A stretch of 64,000 bases of DNA, from positions 1,302,001 to 1,366,000 of the forward strand of contig NZ_AP022608.1 of the NCBI RefSeq assembly GCF_010728925.1, read 5' to 3'. Under the pieces are notes generated by a model, which saw only the letters and a program-made list of their open reading frames with translations, did not search any database and was not told the origin of the DNA. Shown piece after piece: positions 46,167 through 54,904 of this stretch. Positions within the stretch are counted from its first letter, which is position 1, and the number at the start of each line of letters is the position of its first letter. The position numbers were made by a program, and so were the translations under genes. This stretch comes from Mycolicibacterium gadium (GTDB lineage Bacteria > Actinomycetota > Actinomycetes > Mycobacteriales > Mycobacteriaceae).

Positions 46167-47387
46167 GTGACCCGCGAACTCCCCTATCCGGTGTTCGACG
46201 CCGACAACCACTTCTACGAGCCCAAAGAGGCCCTGACCCAGTTCCTGCCGGACCACCGCAAGGGCGTCATCGACTACATCGACGTGCGCGGACGAACGAA
46301 GATCATGGTCCGCAATGTCGTCAGCGACTACATCCCGAACCCGACCTTCGAGGTGGTCGCTCGCCCGGGCGCCCAGGAGGAGTACTTCCGGCACGGCAGT
46401 GGCGGCAAGAGCTTCCGCGAGGTCATGGGCAAGCCGATGAAGTCCATTCCGGCGTTCCGCAATCCCGAGGCTCGCCTCGAGGTAATGGACAGCCTCGGCC
46501 TGGACTACTCCCTGATGTTTCCGACGCTGGCCAGCCTGGTCGAGGAGCGACTGAAGGACGACCCGGACCTGATTCTCGACATCGTCCATGCGCTGAACCA
46601 GTGGATGTACGAGACCTGGCAGTTCAACTACGAGGACCGCATCTTCTCCACGCCGGTGATCAACCTGGGCAACGTGGATCGCGCGATCGAGGAACTCAAT
46701 TGGTGCCTGGAGCGCGGCGCGAAGACCGTCTTGGTGCGCCCCGCCCCGGTGCCCGGCTATCGCGGCACGCGATCCCTGGGCGTCGAGGAGTTCGACCCGT
46801 TCTGGGACGCCTGCGTCAAGGCCGGTATCCCCGTGTCGATGCACGCCTCGGACAGCGGGTACTCCGAGTACCTCAACGACTGGGAACCCGGTGACGAGTT
46901 CAAGCCGTTCGCGCCCACCGCATTCCGGATGGTCGCGATGGGCAAGCGTCCCATCGAGGACACCATGGCGGCTCTCGTGTGTCACGGAGCGCTGACCCGT
47001 AACCCGGATCTGCGCATCCTGTCGATCGAGAACGGCGCGGACTGGGTCCCCTACCTCTTCAAGCAGTTCAAGAACGTCTACTCGAAGATGCCGCAGGGCT
47101 TCCTGGAGGATCCGATCGAGGCGTTCCACCGTTGCGTGTACGTCGCACCGTTCTGGGAGGACGACTTCGCCCAGATGGCCGACCTGCTGGGCATCGACCG
47201 CGTGATCTTCGGTTCCGACTGGCCGCACCCCGAGGGCCTGTCGCAGCCGACGCACCTGGTCGACGATCTCCAGGGCCTCGACGCCGAAGGGCAGCGAAAG
47301 GTCATGGGTGGCAACATGATCGATCTGTTCAAGGTCCCGAACGAGATCGTCCACAAACCGGGTGTGCCCGCATTGGAATTCGCCTGA
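46167..47387 (+). CDS. amidohydrolase-family metal-dependent hydrolase
   Basis: A 406-aa TIM-barrel hydrolase of the amidohydrolase_2 (PF04909) family: VFDADNHFYEPKEALTQFLP at the N-terminus (the H-x-H position appears as DADNH), VMDSLGLDYSLMFPTLASL, HALNQWMYETW, GIPVSMHASDSGYS near 237, LVCHGALTRNPDLRILSIENGADWVPY (read as RILSIENGADWVPY) and RVIFGSDWPHPEGLSQP near 350 with the metal-binding aspartate. The GTG has AAGGAGG upstream. Its neighbours are acyl-CoA dehydrogenases, as for other mycobacterial members near lipid or steroid catabolism; the reaction (hydrolysis or decarboxylation) is unknown. Confidence 0.87.
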   Translation: MTRELPYPVFDADNHFYEPKEALTQFLPDHRKGVIDYIDVRGRTKIMVRNVVSDYIPNPTFEVVARPGAQEEYFRHGSGGKSFREVMGKPMKSIPAFRNPEARLEVMDSLGLDYSLMFPTLASLVEERLKDDPDLILDIVHALNQWMYETWQFNYEDRIFSTPVINLGNVDRAIEELNWCLERGAKTVLVRPAPVPGYRGTRSLGVEEFDPFWDACVKAGIPVSMHASDSGYSEYLNDWEPGDEFKPFAPTAFRMVAMGKRPIEDTMAALVCHGALTRNPDLRILSIENGADWVPYLFKQFKNVYSKMPQGFLEDPIEAFHRCVYVAPFWEDDFAQMADLLGIDRVIFGSDWPHPEGLSQPTHLVDDLQGLDAEGQRKVMGGNMIDLFKVPNEIVHKPGVPALEFA

Positions 47388-47407
47388 TTCCAACGGCATC
47401 CATCGTG

Positions 47408-47437
47408 ACGTGCGTGTCGGTGCTCCGGCACGCACGT
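47408..47437 (+). terminator. hairpin between amidohydrolase and acyl-CoA dehydrogenase genes
   Basis: ACGTGCGTG (47408-47416) pairs with CACGCACGT (47429-47437) across a 12-nt loop, 20 bp after the amidohydrolase stop and 30 bp before the next start. No U-tract; it may moderate read-through or stabilise the upstream mRNA. Confidence 0.4.
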
Positions 47438-47466
47438 TCACGCGTCAGCGAAAGTGAGTTCGCGCC

Positions 47467-48603
47467 GTGACCGACGCCGCAAACCCAGAACGGCTGCTGT
47501 TCGCCTCGACCACCCAGTCGTTCCTCGAGAAGGGCGCGTCGTTGGGTCGGTTGCGTGAACTGCACGCCGCCGGAAAGTCGTTCGAGATGGACTGGTGGCA
47601 GCGCGCCGCCGAACTCGGCTGGACCAGCCTGCTGGTGCCCGAGGAACTCGGCGGCGGCAACGTGTCCGGGGACGGCGTCGCCGACCTCGCCCTGGTCGCG
47701 GAATTGTCCGGCCGCAGCGTGGCACCGGGTCCGCTGCATCCCGTCAGCATCGTCCTGGCCGGTTTGGCCGACGCCCCCGAGAACCACGAGCAGACGATCG
47801 AATCGCTGATCTCAGGCGAGATCGTCGCCTCGTGGGCGGCCTACGAGCCGGGCAAACAGTGGTCGCCGCTCGATGCTGCGGTGACCGCGACGCGCACCGA
47901 CACCGGATATCGCATCCACGGTGTGAAGGACCGCGTCGAAGCGGCCGGCGACAGTGCGGCGCTGCTGGTGGTGGCCCGCTGCGACGACGCGGTGCGACAG
48001 TTTTTGGTCCCCACCGACGCTGCGGGTGTCACCGTGGAAGCGCAACGGTCGCTCGACATGGTGAAGACCTATGCCCGAGTGCAATTCGACGATGTCGAGG
48101 TGGAGGCCACCGCAGTCGTCGGCTCTGCCGAGCAGACGCCGGCACTGATCGAGCGGCAGAGCCAGATCGCGGCGATCCTTCAGTGCGCCGAGATCGTCGG
48201 CATCCTGGAGACGGTGCTGGACTTCACCATCCAATGGGGATTCGACCGACATTCGTTCGGTAGGCCGATCGGCTCGTATCAGGCGCTGAAACACAGGTAC
48301 GCCGACCTGAAGATCTGGTTCGAGTCGTGCCGGGCGACGACGAACGCCGCAGTGGCCGAGGTGGCCGCGCGGTCCCCGGGCGCCGAGATGGCCGTCAGCG
48401 TCGCGAAATCCTATGTGGGCGAACATGCTCCGGGCATGCTGCAGGACTGCATTCAGCTGCACGGCGGCATCGGTGTCACCTGGGAGCACGACCTGCACAT
48501 CTTCCTGCGGCGGGCGACGCTGTACCGCTCGTTGTTCGGTACGCCCGAAGAGCACAATCTGCGCGTGTATGCGCTCACCAAGAATCTGGAAAATGCCTCA
48601 TGA
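47467..48603 (+). CDS. acyl-CoA dehydrogenase family protein (subunit 1)
   Basis: A 378-aa FadE-type flavoprotein: FLEKGASLGRLRELHAAG, WQRAAELGWTSLLVPEELGGG near 40, a middle domain with VHRVKDRVEAAGDSAALLVVA-type GVKDRVEAAGDSAALLVVAR, and a C-terminal helical domain with RHSFGRPIGSYQALKHRYAD near 260 and LQDCIQLHGGIGVTWEHDLH near 325. The middle domain is short. GTG start. It overlaps the second dehydrogenase gene by 4 bp. Adjacent pairs like this often form alpha2-beta2 heterotetramers in mycobacterial steroid and side-chain degradation, which is the likely arrangement. Confidence 0.88.
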   Translation: MTDAANPERLLFASTTQSFLEKGASLGRLRELHAAGKSFEMDWWQRAAELGWTSLLVPEELGGGNVSGDGVADLALVAELSGRSVAPGPLHPVSIVLAGLADAPENHEQTIESLISGEIVASWAAYEPGKQWSPLDAAVTATRTDTGYRIHGVKDRVEAAGDSAALLVVARCDDAVRQFLVPTDAAGVTVEAQRSLDMVKTYARVQFDDVEVEATAVVGSAEQTPALIERQSQIAAILQCAEIVGILETVLDFTIQWGFDRHSFGRPIGSYQALKHRYADLKIWFESCRATTNAAVAEVAARSPGAEMAVSVAKSYVGEHAPGMLQDCIQLHGGIGVTWEHDLHIFLRRATLYRSLFGTPEEHNLRVYALTKNLENAS

Positions 48604-49856
48604 CCGACACCGCATCGGCAACGACCGAAACGACCGAGTCTGTCGACGAGTTCGCCACGCGTGCCCGCACCTGGTTGGCGGAGAACATGCCGGCGATCGA
48701 TCCGGCCAACCCGCCCGAGCACGACCGGGGTGAAGAAAAACCCTGGCACCGCGCCCGGGAGTTGCAGAAGAAGCTGTACGAGGGCGGGTTCGCCGGCATC
48801 TGCTTCCCCCGCGAATACGGCGGCCTCGGATTGCCGATCGCCTACCAGAAGGCGTTCAACAACGAGTCGCGCTGTTACGAGCTTCCGGTCATCCTGAACA
48901 CCCCGACGTTCACGATATGCGCCGCGACCATCCTGGACACTGGATCAGAAGAGCAAAAGCAGCAACACATCTCGGCCGCGCTGCGGGGCGAAGAGGTCCT
49001 CGTGCAGCTGCTGTCGGAGCCTAGCGGCGGGTCCGATCTGGCCGGCGTCATCACCCGCGCCGACCGTAAAGGCGACAATTGGGTGATCAACGGCGCCAAG
49101 ACCTGGAGCACCAGTGCGTTCGCCGCGGACTACGGGCTGATGCTCGCGCGCACCGACTGGGATGTGCCCAAGCACGAAGGCCTGACGATGTTCCTGGTGC
49201 CCATCAACAGCCCCGGGATCACACTGCGGCGCATCAAGCAGGTGAACGGGTCGGTCGAGTTCTGTGAGGAGTTCTTCGACAACCTCGAACTCGGTGACGA
49301 TGCCGTAGTCGGAGAGGTCAATGGCGGCTGGCACGTGGCGTCCCGGCAGCTGTACCACGAGCGCCGGGCGGTCGGAGGCGGCTCTGAGTTCGCGAGTGGC
49401 ATTGGTGCCGAAGGCAAGTCGGATGTGCCGATCGATTACGTCGCGCTGCTGGAAGCGACCGGGCAGGCCGACAGTGAGCGGGCACAGGAGGTTGCGGGTC
49501 GCGCGCTGGTGCACCGCGCGGTACGCGAACAGCTGATCGATCACGTGTACCACGGTGTTCTCGATGGCTCGCTGCCGCCGGCCGCGGGTTCGATCATCCG
49601 GGTGACCCACGCCGAGGTACACCACCTGGAGTTCGACACCGTGCTGTCGCTGACCGGCAGTTCGGGCGTCGTGGATATCGGTGACGACCTGATCCGCTAC
49701 GGAGAGCGTTACCTGTCGCGGCAGGCGGCGGCGCTCGGCGGCGGTACCACCGAGATCGCCCGCAATATCATCGGCGAACGCGTGCTTGGATTTCCGCGTG
49801 AACATGCCGCCGATCGGGGCGTGCCGTTCAATCAGGTCAAGCGCAACAAGGGATAG
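48600..49856 (+). CDS. acyl-CoA dehydrogenase family protein (subunit 2)
   Basis: A 418-aa FadE-type protein with the full fold: FATRARTWLAENMPAIDP, ELQKKLYEGGFAGICFPREYGGLG (read as LYEGGFAGICFPREYGGLG), FAD-binding LVQLLSEPSGGSDLAG and WVINGAKTWSTSAFAADYG near 160, and the C-terminal GGGTTEIARNIIGERVLGFPRE. The ATG overlaps the stop of the first dehydrogenase. Together they probably oxidise a CoA ester at the alpha,beta position; the substrate is unknown. Last gene of the TetR-controlled operon. Confidence 0.92.
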   Translation: MTDTASATTETTESVDEFATRARTWLAENMPAIDPANPPEHDRGEEKPWHRARELQKKLYEGGFAGICFPREYGGLGLPIAYQKAFNNESRCYELPVILNTPTFTICAATILDTGSEEQKQQHISAALRGEEVLVQLLSEPSGGSDLAGVITRADRKGDNWVINGAKTWSTSAFAADYGLMLARTDWDVPKHEGLTMFLVPINSPGITLRRIKQVNGSVEFCEEFFDNLELGDDAVVGEVNGGWHVASRQLYHERRAVGGGSEFASGIGAEGKSDVPIDYVALLEATGQADSERAQEVAGRALVHRAVREQLIDHVYHGVLDGSLPPAAGSIIRVTHAEVHHLEFDTVLSLTGSSGVVDIGDDLIRYGERYLSRQAAALGGGTTEIARNIIGERVLGFPREHAADRGVPFNQVKRNKG

Positions 49857-49868
49857 CGTCCGCCGAGA

Positions 49869-50885
49869 CTAGAACAGCGTCGGCTGCAGGACCTCGGCGC
49901 AGTCGGTGGCCGGAGCCGACACCGCCCGAAACGACCGACGATCGGGCGCCAGGCCGTGCTTGGCGATCAGCGGAGTCACCCTGTCGTGCAGCATCTTCCG
50001 ATAGTCCGACGGCAGATACGCTCCGCGTCTGTACAACTCGCGATACTTTGACACCAGCTCGGGATGCGACCGCGCCAGCCACGCCATGAACCACCCGCGC
50101 GTCGAGCCGCGGAGGTGTAGCCCGAACGCCGTCACCCCCGTCGCGCCCGCTTCAGCGATCTGACCCAACAATCCGTCCAGATGCGCCGCGGAGTCGGTCA
50201 GGTGTGGCAGCACCGGCGCCACCATGACATGGCAGTCCAGACCCGCTTCGCGGACCGCGGAGATGAGCCCGAGACGCGCCTGCGGTGTCGGCGTCCCCGG
50301 TTCGACATCCTTGTGTAGGTCGGGATCGCCGACGGCCAATGAGACCGCCACGCTGACGTCGACACGTCGCGCCGCCTCCGCGATCAACGGCAGGTCTCGC
50401 CGCAACAGGGTCCCCTTGGTCAGGATCGAGAACGGCGTTCCGGAATCGGTGAGCGCGCCGATGATTCCCGGCATCAGTGCATAGCGACCCTCGGCACGCT
50501 GATACGGATCGGTGTTGGTGCCGAGCGCGACCGTCTCCCGTTGCCACGAACGGCGCGACAGCTCACGCCGCAGCACATCGGCGACATTCGTCTTCACGAC
50601 GACCTGCGAGTCGAAATCAGTGCCGGGGTCGAATTCGAGATACTCGTGCGTGGGCCGGGCGAAGCAGTAGCGGCAGGCGTGCGAGCAACCGCGATAGCCG
50701 TTGACCGTGTAGTTGAAAGGAACTATGGCCGCGTTCGGCACCTTGTTCAGCGCCGACTTGCACAGCACTTCGTGGAACGTGATGCCTTCGAACTGTGGCG
50801 TGCGGACGCTGCGGACAAAGCCGATCCGCTGCAGGCCAGGCAGTGCACCGTCGTCGACGCTGACACCCTGGCTATCCCACCGCAC
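49869..50885 (-). CDS. SplB-like radical SAM protein under SOS control
   Basis: A 338-aa radical SAM enzyme: cluster motif C67-SHA-C71-RY-C74 (GYRGCSHACRYCFARP), then TNTDPYQRAEGRYALMPGI near 145, FSILTKGTLLRRDLPLI, VSVAVSLAVGDPDLHKDVEPG (read as VAVSLAVGDPDLHK), HVMVAPVLPHLTDS near 230 and GVTAFGLHLRGSTRGWF. It is related to spore photoproduct lyase-like proteins and is conserved in mycobacteria. A perfect SOS box lies 9 bp upstream of its start. A DNA-damage role is inferred from that box; the chemistry is unknown. Confidence 0.9.
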   Translation of the reverse strand: MRWDSQGVSVDDGALPGLQRIGFVRSVRTPQFEGITFHEVLCKSALNKVPNAAIVPFNYTVNGYRGCSHACRYCFARPTHEYLEFDPGTDFDSQVVVKTNVADVLRRELSRRSWQRETVALGTNTDPYQRAEGRYALMPGIIGALTDSGTPFSILTKGTLLRRDLPLIAEAARRVDVSVAVSLAVGDPDLHKDVEPGTPTPQARLGLISAVREAGLDCHVMVAPVLPHLTDSAAHLDGLLGQIAEAGATGVTAFGLHLRGSTRGWFMAWLARSHPELVSKYRELYRRGAYLPSDYRKMLHDRVTPLIAKHGLAPDRRSFRAVSAPATDCAEVLQPTLF

Positions 50886-50893
50886 CCACGTAT

Positions 50894-50909
50894 TCGAACT
50901 TATGTTCGA
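50894..50909 (-). promoter_or_regulatory. LexA SOS box
   Basis: TCGAACTTATGTTCGA matches the actinobacterial/mycobacterial LexA palindrome TCGAAC-N4-GTTCGA at all twelve fixed positions. It lies directly upstream of the radical SAM gene (start 50885). Confidence 0.88.
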
Positions 50910-50951
50910 TCGGATGTCAAGGTAATTACGCGCGTGATGCGGCGCCGATGA

Positions 50952-51368
50952 CTACCAGCGACTCAGTTGGCAGAAGGCCGTCGTGGGACCTGTGTTCTGG
51001 ACGGCGAGTTGCCCGTCGACCCAGATCTCGCAGTGCGCGTTCGGCGGGGCCTCCATGGCATGGCCGGCACGCGCCACGCTGATGTAGGCCCATTGCGGGT
51101 CGGCGAGCGTCGCGGTGGTTTCCCAGGGCGCGACGAAGCTACCTCTGGTCGAGTAGGCAGACGCGTCGGCGTTGAAGGCCTTCAGGTCCGCGGGCGAACT
51201 GGTCACGTAGTTGATGTCGAAGCTCAGCGGGGCGTCCGCGGTGACAACGTATTTGACGTTTGGTCCCGCCGGAGCGGGATCCTGCCCGGCTGCGGTTGCC
51301 TGACTGACCGCAAGTGAGCCTGCTGCAAGCACGAGCGCCGCCCCGACCATCGATGTCGCTTTTCGCAT
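50952..51368 (-). CDS. secreted MmpS-like protein
   Basis: A 138-aa exported protein. It has a signal peptide (MRKATSMVGAALVLAAGSLA then VSQATAAG) with a probable AXA-type cleavage site. The mature domain VKYVVTADAPLSFDINYVT, WETTATLADPQWAYISVARA, CEIWVDGQLAVQNTG and a final CQLSRW resembles the small beta-sandwich of MmpS proteins, with two cysteines that can pair. No TM anchor remains after cleavage, unlike classical MmpS. ATG at 51368 or GTG three codons upstream. Function unknown. Confidence 0.7.
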   Translation of the reverse strand: MRKATSMVGAALVLAAGSLAVSQATAAGQDPAPAGPNVKYVVTADAPLSFDINYVTSSPADLKAFNADASAYSTRGSFVAPWETTATLADPQWAYISVARAGHAMEAPPNAHCEIWVDGQLAVQNTGPTTAFCQLSRW

Positions 51369-51612
51369 GCTCGTCACATCGCCGCACCGTACCCGACTGT
51401 TACAGACACGTCAGATCAGCTACGCGGCGGACCGCCAACGGCAAATAAACAGCAGTCCCCTACAGGTTAATTTGTTCGTCACACACAGACATTTCGCAGA
51501 AACACAGCCGCTCTAACGTCCCGATTCGACACCCCAGTGGTGCCAGAAAATTCTGCACTCCAGCCGACGCCCATCCCCCGATGTGCGCTGCTGATATAGG
51601 GAAAGGCTGTCA

Positions 51613-52878
51613 ATGCGACTACCACAACGGTCTTCATTGAGAAGGTCTGCGATTGCGACGGGAAGCGTCGTCGCTGTGGCGGGCCTGCTGTTGGCGGGCT
51701 GTGGAAGCAAGGCGACCGAGTCGGACTCGGCAAACGCCGAATCGTGTGTGGACACCTCGGGCTCGACCATCAAGGTGGGCTCGCTGAACTCGCTGTCGGG
51801 AACGATGGCGATCTCCGAGGTGACAGTTCGCGACGCGATTGCGTTGGCGGTCGAGGAGATCAACGCCGCCGGCGGCGTGATGGGTAAGCAAATTCAGGTC
51901 GTGGGTGAGGACGGCGCCTCAGAGCCGACGGTGTTCGCCGAGAAGGCCGAGAAGTTGATCAGCAGCGACTGCGTGGCCGCAGTGTTCGGTGGCTGGACGT
52001 CGTCGAGTCGCAAGGCGATGCTGCCGGTCTTCGAGAGCGCGAACTCGCTGCTCTACTACCCAGTGCAGTACGAGGGTCTGGAGTCCTCGAAGAACATCTT
52101 CTACACCGGCGCCACCACCAACCAGCAGATCGTGCCCGCCCTGGACTACCTCAAGGAGAAGGGCGTCAAGTCGCTCTATCTGGTCGGCAGTGACTACGTC
52201 TTCCCCCAGACGGCGAACCGGATCATCAAGGCCTACGCCGGGGCCAACGGTATCGAGATCAAGGGCGAGGACTACACGCCTCTGGGCTCGACGAACTTCT
52301 CGACCATCGTCAACAAGGTCCGCACCGCCGACGCCGACGCGGTGTTCAACACGCTGAACGGCGACTCGAACGTGGCGTTCTTCCGTGAGTACAAGAACGT
52401 GGGGCTCACACCGCAGGACATGCCGGTGGTTTCGGTGTCGATCGCCGAGGAAGAGGTCGGCGGCATCGGTGTGCAGAACATCACCGGACAGCTGACGGCG
52501 TGGAACTACTACCAGACGATCGACACCCCGGTGAACAAGGCCTTCGTCGAGGCCTACAAGAAGAAGTACGGCGCCAGCAAGCCGACGTCGGATCCGATGG
52601 AGGCGGCCTACGTCTCCGTCTACCTGTGGAAGAACACCGTCGAGAAGGCAAAGTCCTTCGAGGTCAGCGCCATCCAGGAGAATGCCGGTGGCGTCACCTT
52701 CGACGCACCGGAGGGTCTGGTCACCATCGACGGCGAGAACAATCACATCACCAAGACGGCGCGTATCGGCGAGATCCGCCCCGACGGGCTGATCTACACG
52801 ATCTGGGAGTCGCCCGGCCCGATCGAGCCGGACCCTTACCTCAAGTCGTACCCGTGGGCCGCCGGCCTCTCCGGCTGA
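51613..52878 (+). CDS. urtA: urea ABC transporter, substrate-binding lipoprotein
   Basis: Extracytoplasmic urea (and short-chain amide) receptor. The 421-aa protein has a signal peptide with lipobox LLAGC (lipidated C30), then [58 protein letters not shown] (read as [17 protein letters not shown]), YPVQ and [12 protein letters not shown], the hallmarks of UrtA rather than of branched-chain amino-acid receptors. First of five tightly spaced urt genes. The 244-bp space upstream (51369-51612) holds the promoter and no gene. Confidence 0.95.
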   Translation: MRLPQRSSLRRSAIATGSVVAVAGLLLAGCGSKATESDSANAESCVDTSGSTIKVGSLNSLSGTMAISEVTVRDAIALAVEEINAAGGVMGKQIQVVGEDGASEPTVFAEKAEKLISSDCVAAVFGGWTSSSRKAMLPVFESANSLLYYPVQYEGLESSKNIFYTGATTNQQIVPALDYLKEKGVKSLYLVGSDYVFPQTANRIIKAYAGANGIEIKGEDYTPLGSTNFSTIVNKVRTADADAVFNTLNGDSNVAFFREYKNVGLTPQDMPVVSVSIAEEEVGGIGVQNITGQLTAWNYYQTIDTPVNKAFVEAYKKKYGASKPTSDPMEAAYVSVYLWKNTVEKAKSFEVSAIQENAGGVTFDAPEGLVTIDGENNHITKTARIGEIRPDGLIYTIWESPGPIEPDPYLKSYPWAAGLSG

Positions 52879-52913
52879 GTACCGGGCGAGCGGAGCGACG
52901 GAAGTATGTGTAA

Positions 52914-53798
52914 GTGGATGTTCTAATCGGGCAGCTGGCAACGGGATTGAGCCTCGGTTCGATCCTGTTGCTGGCTGCGCTCGGACTGTCGCTGACGTTC
53001 GGTCAGATGGGCGTCATCAACATGGCGCATGGCGAGTTCATCATGGCCGGCTGCTACACCGCCTACGTGGTACAGCAGATCATCTCCAGTGCCGGTGCGT
53101 CCCTGTTCATCTCGCTGGTCGTCGGCTTCGTCGTCGGCGGGGCAATGGGTGCCCTGCTGGAAGTCACCTTGATCCAGCGGATGTACCACCGGCCGCTGGA
53201 CACGCTGCTGGTGACGTTCGGCGTCGGCCTGATACTGCAGCAGGTCGCCCGCGACATCTTCGGCGCGCCTGCGGTCAACGTCATCGCTCCGGCGTGGCTG
53301 TCCGGCGGTGTGGAGATCTTCGGTGCGGTGGTGCCCAAGACCCGGATCTTCATCCTGGTACTGGCGATCGCGTGTGTGGCCGCACTGGCGGCCGCCCTCA
53401 AGGTCAGCCCGATGGGCAGACGCATCCGGGCCGTCGTGCAGAACCGCGACCTCGCCGAAACCAGCGGCATCTCCTCGCGCAAGACCGACATCACCACGTT
53501 CTTCATCGGTTCGGGCCTCGCGGCCGTCGCCGGTGTCGCGTTGACGATGATCGGGTCGACCAGTCCGACGATCGGGCAAAGCTATCTGATTGACGCGTTC
53601 CTGGTCGTCGTGGTCGGCGGGCTGGGTCAGATCAAGGGCACCGTGATCGCGGCGTTCTCACTGGGCTTTTTGAACTCGTTCATCGAGTACAACACCACCG
53701 CGTCGCTGGCCAAGGTGATCGTGTTCGTGATCATCGTGATCTTCCTGCAGGCCCGCCCGCAGGGTCTGTTCACCGTTCGCACAAGGAGTTTGGTGTGA
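52914..53798 (+). CDS. urtB: urea ABC transporter, permease UrtB
   Basis: A 294-aa membrane permease of the LivH type: GLSLGSILLLAALGLSLTFG, GVINMAHGEFIMAGCYTAY near 37 (the conserved MAHGEF loop), LVTFGVGLILQQVARDIFGA, then RRIRAVVQNRDLAETSGIS near 165 (EAA-like loop contacting the ATPase) and GQIKGTVIAAFSLGFLNSFIEY near the end. GTG start 35 bp after urtA. Overlaps urtC by 4 bp. Confidence 0.95.
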   Translation: MDVLIGQLATGLSLGSILLLAALGLSLTFGQMGVINMAHGEFIMAGCYTAYVVQQIISSAGASLFISLVVGFVVGGAMGALLEVTLIQRMYHRPLDTLLVTFGVGLILQQVARDIFGAPAVNVIAPAWLSGGVEIFGAVVPKTRIFILVLAIACVAALAAALKVSPMGRRIRAVVQNRDLAETSGISSRKTDITTFFIGSGLAAVAGVALTMIGSTSPTIGQSYLIDAFLVVVVGGLGQIKGTVIAAFSLGFLNSFIEYNTTASLAKVIVFVIIVIFLQARPQGLFTVRTRSLV

Positions 53799-54904
53799 GA
53801 ACCGTTCTCGGCCGTTGGCAGACCTGGGCTGGTTTCGGTATCGCGGCGGTCGTGCTGTTCGGGGTGGCGCCGGTGGTGCTGTCCGACTTCCGGCTGTCGC
53901 TGCTCGGCAAGTTCTTGTGCTTCGCGATCGTCGCGGTCGGCATCGGGCTGGCCTGGGGCCGGGGCGGAATGCTGGTGCTCGGCCAAGGCGTCTTCTTCGG
54001 CCTCGGCGGCTACATGATGGGCATGCACCTCAAGATCGCCGACGCGCAGATTCGCGGCGACGACGTGCCCGACTTCATGCAGATCGCGGGCGTGCGCGAA
54101 CTGCCCGGCTACTGGCAACCGTTCGCCTCCCCCGCCTTTACCCTGCTGGCCATAGTGCTCGTGCCGACGGCGATCGCCGCGGCCTTGGGTTTCGGCGTCT
54201 TCAAGCGGCGTGTCAAAGGTGCGTACTTCGCGATCCTGTCGCAGGCGCTGGCCGCCGCGCTGGCGATCCTCCTCGTAGGTCAGACCAGCACCGGTGGCAG
54301 CAACGGGCTCAACCGGTTTCGCACATTCTTCGGGTTCACGCTGAACGACCCGGCCAACCGCCGGATGCTGTACTTCATCGCCGCGGGGGTGTTGCTGCTG
54401 GTGGTCGCCGTGGTCCGGCAGCTCATGCAGAGCCGCTACGGCGAGTTGCTCGTGGCTGTGCGCGACGGCGAGGAGCGGGTGCGCTTCCTGGGCTACGACC
54501 CCGCCAACATCAAGGTTGTCGCCTATACCGTCGCCGCGCTGTTCGCCAGCATCGCAGGCGCACTGTTCGCGCCGATCGTCGGATTCATCGCACCCTCACA
54601 GGTCGGTATCCTGCCGTCGATCGCATTCCTGATCGGTGTCGCGATCGGCGGGCGCACGACGCTGCTGGGTCCGGTACTGGGTGCGATCGGCGTGGCCTGG
54701 GCCCAAACCCTGTTCTCCGAACGCTTTCCGTCGGAGTGGACGTACGCCCAAGGCCTGTTGTTCATCGTCGTCGTCGGCTTCTTCCCCGCGGGCCTGGCCG
54801 GGTTGGGTGTGTTCCTGAAGCGCCGCAAAGCCAAGGCCGAACCACCTCCGGAGAAGTCCACTGACTCCGACCCCGACACCGCGAAGGTGGGTGCCAGCTC
54901 ATGA
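53795..54904 (+). CDS. urtC: urea ABC transporter, permease UrtC
   Basis: A 369-aa LivM-type permease: LLGKFLCFAIVAVGIGLAWG, GGMLVLGQGVFFGLGGYMMGMHL near 50 (read as LGQGVFFGLGGYMMGMHLK), QTSTGGSNGLNRFRTFFG near 165, RYGELLVAVRDGEERVRFLG near 215 (EAA-like loop) and GLAGLGVFLKRRKAK at the cytoplasmic end. GTG start overlapping urtB; its own stop overlaps urtD by 4 bp. Confidence 0.95.
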   Translation: MRTVLGRWQTWAGFGIAAVVLFGVAPVVLSDFRLSLLGKFLCFAIVAVGIGLAWGRGGMLVLGQGVFFGLGGYMMGMHLKIADAQIRGDDVPDFMQIAGVRELPGYWQPFASPAFTLLAIVLVPTAIAAALGFGVFKRRVKGAYFAILSQALAAALAILLVGQTSTGGSNGLNRFRTFFGFTLNDPANRRMLYFIAAGVLLLVVAVVRQLMQSRYGELLVAVRDGEERVRFLGYDPANIKVVAYTVAALFASIAGALFAPIVGFIAPSQVGILPSIAFLIGVAIGGRTTLLGPVLGAIGVAWAQTLFSERFPSEWTYAQGLLFIVVVGFFPAGLAGLGVFLKRRKAKAEPPPEKSTDSDPDTAKVGASS

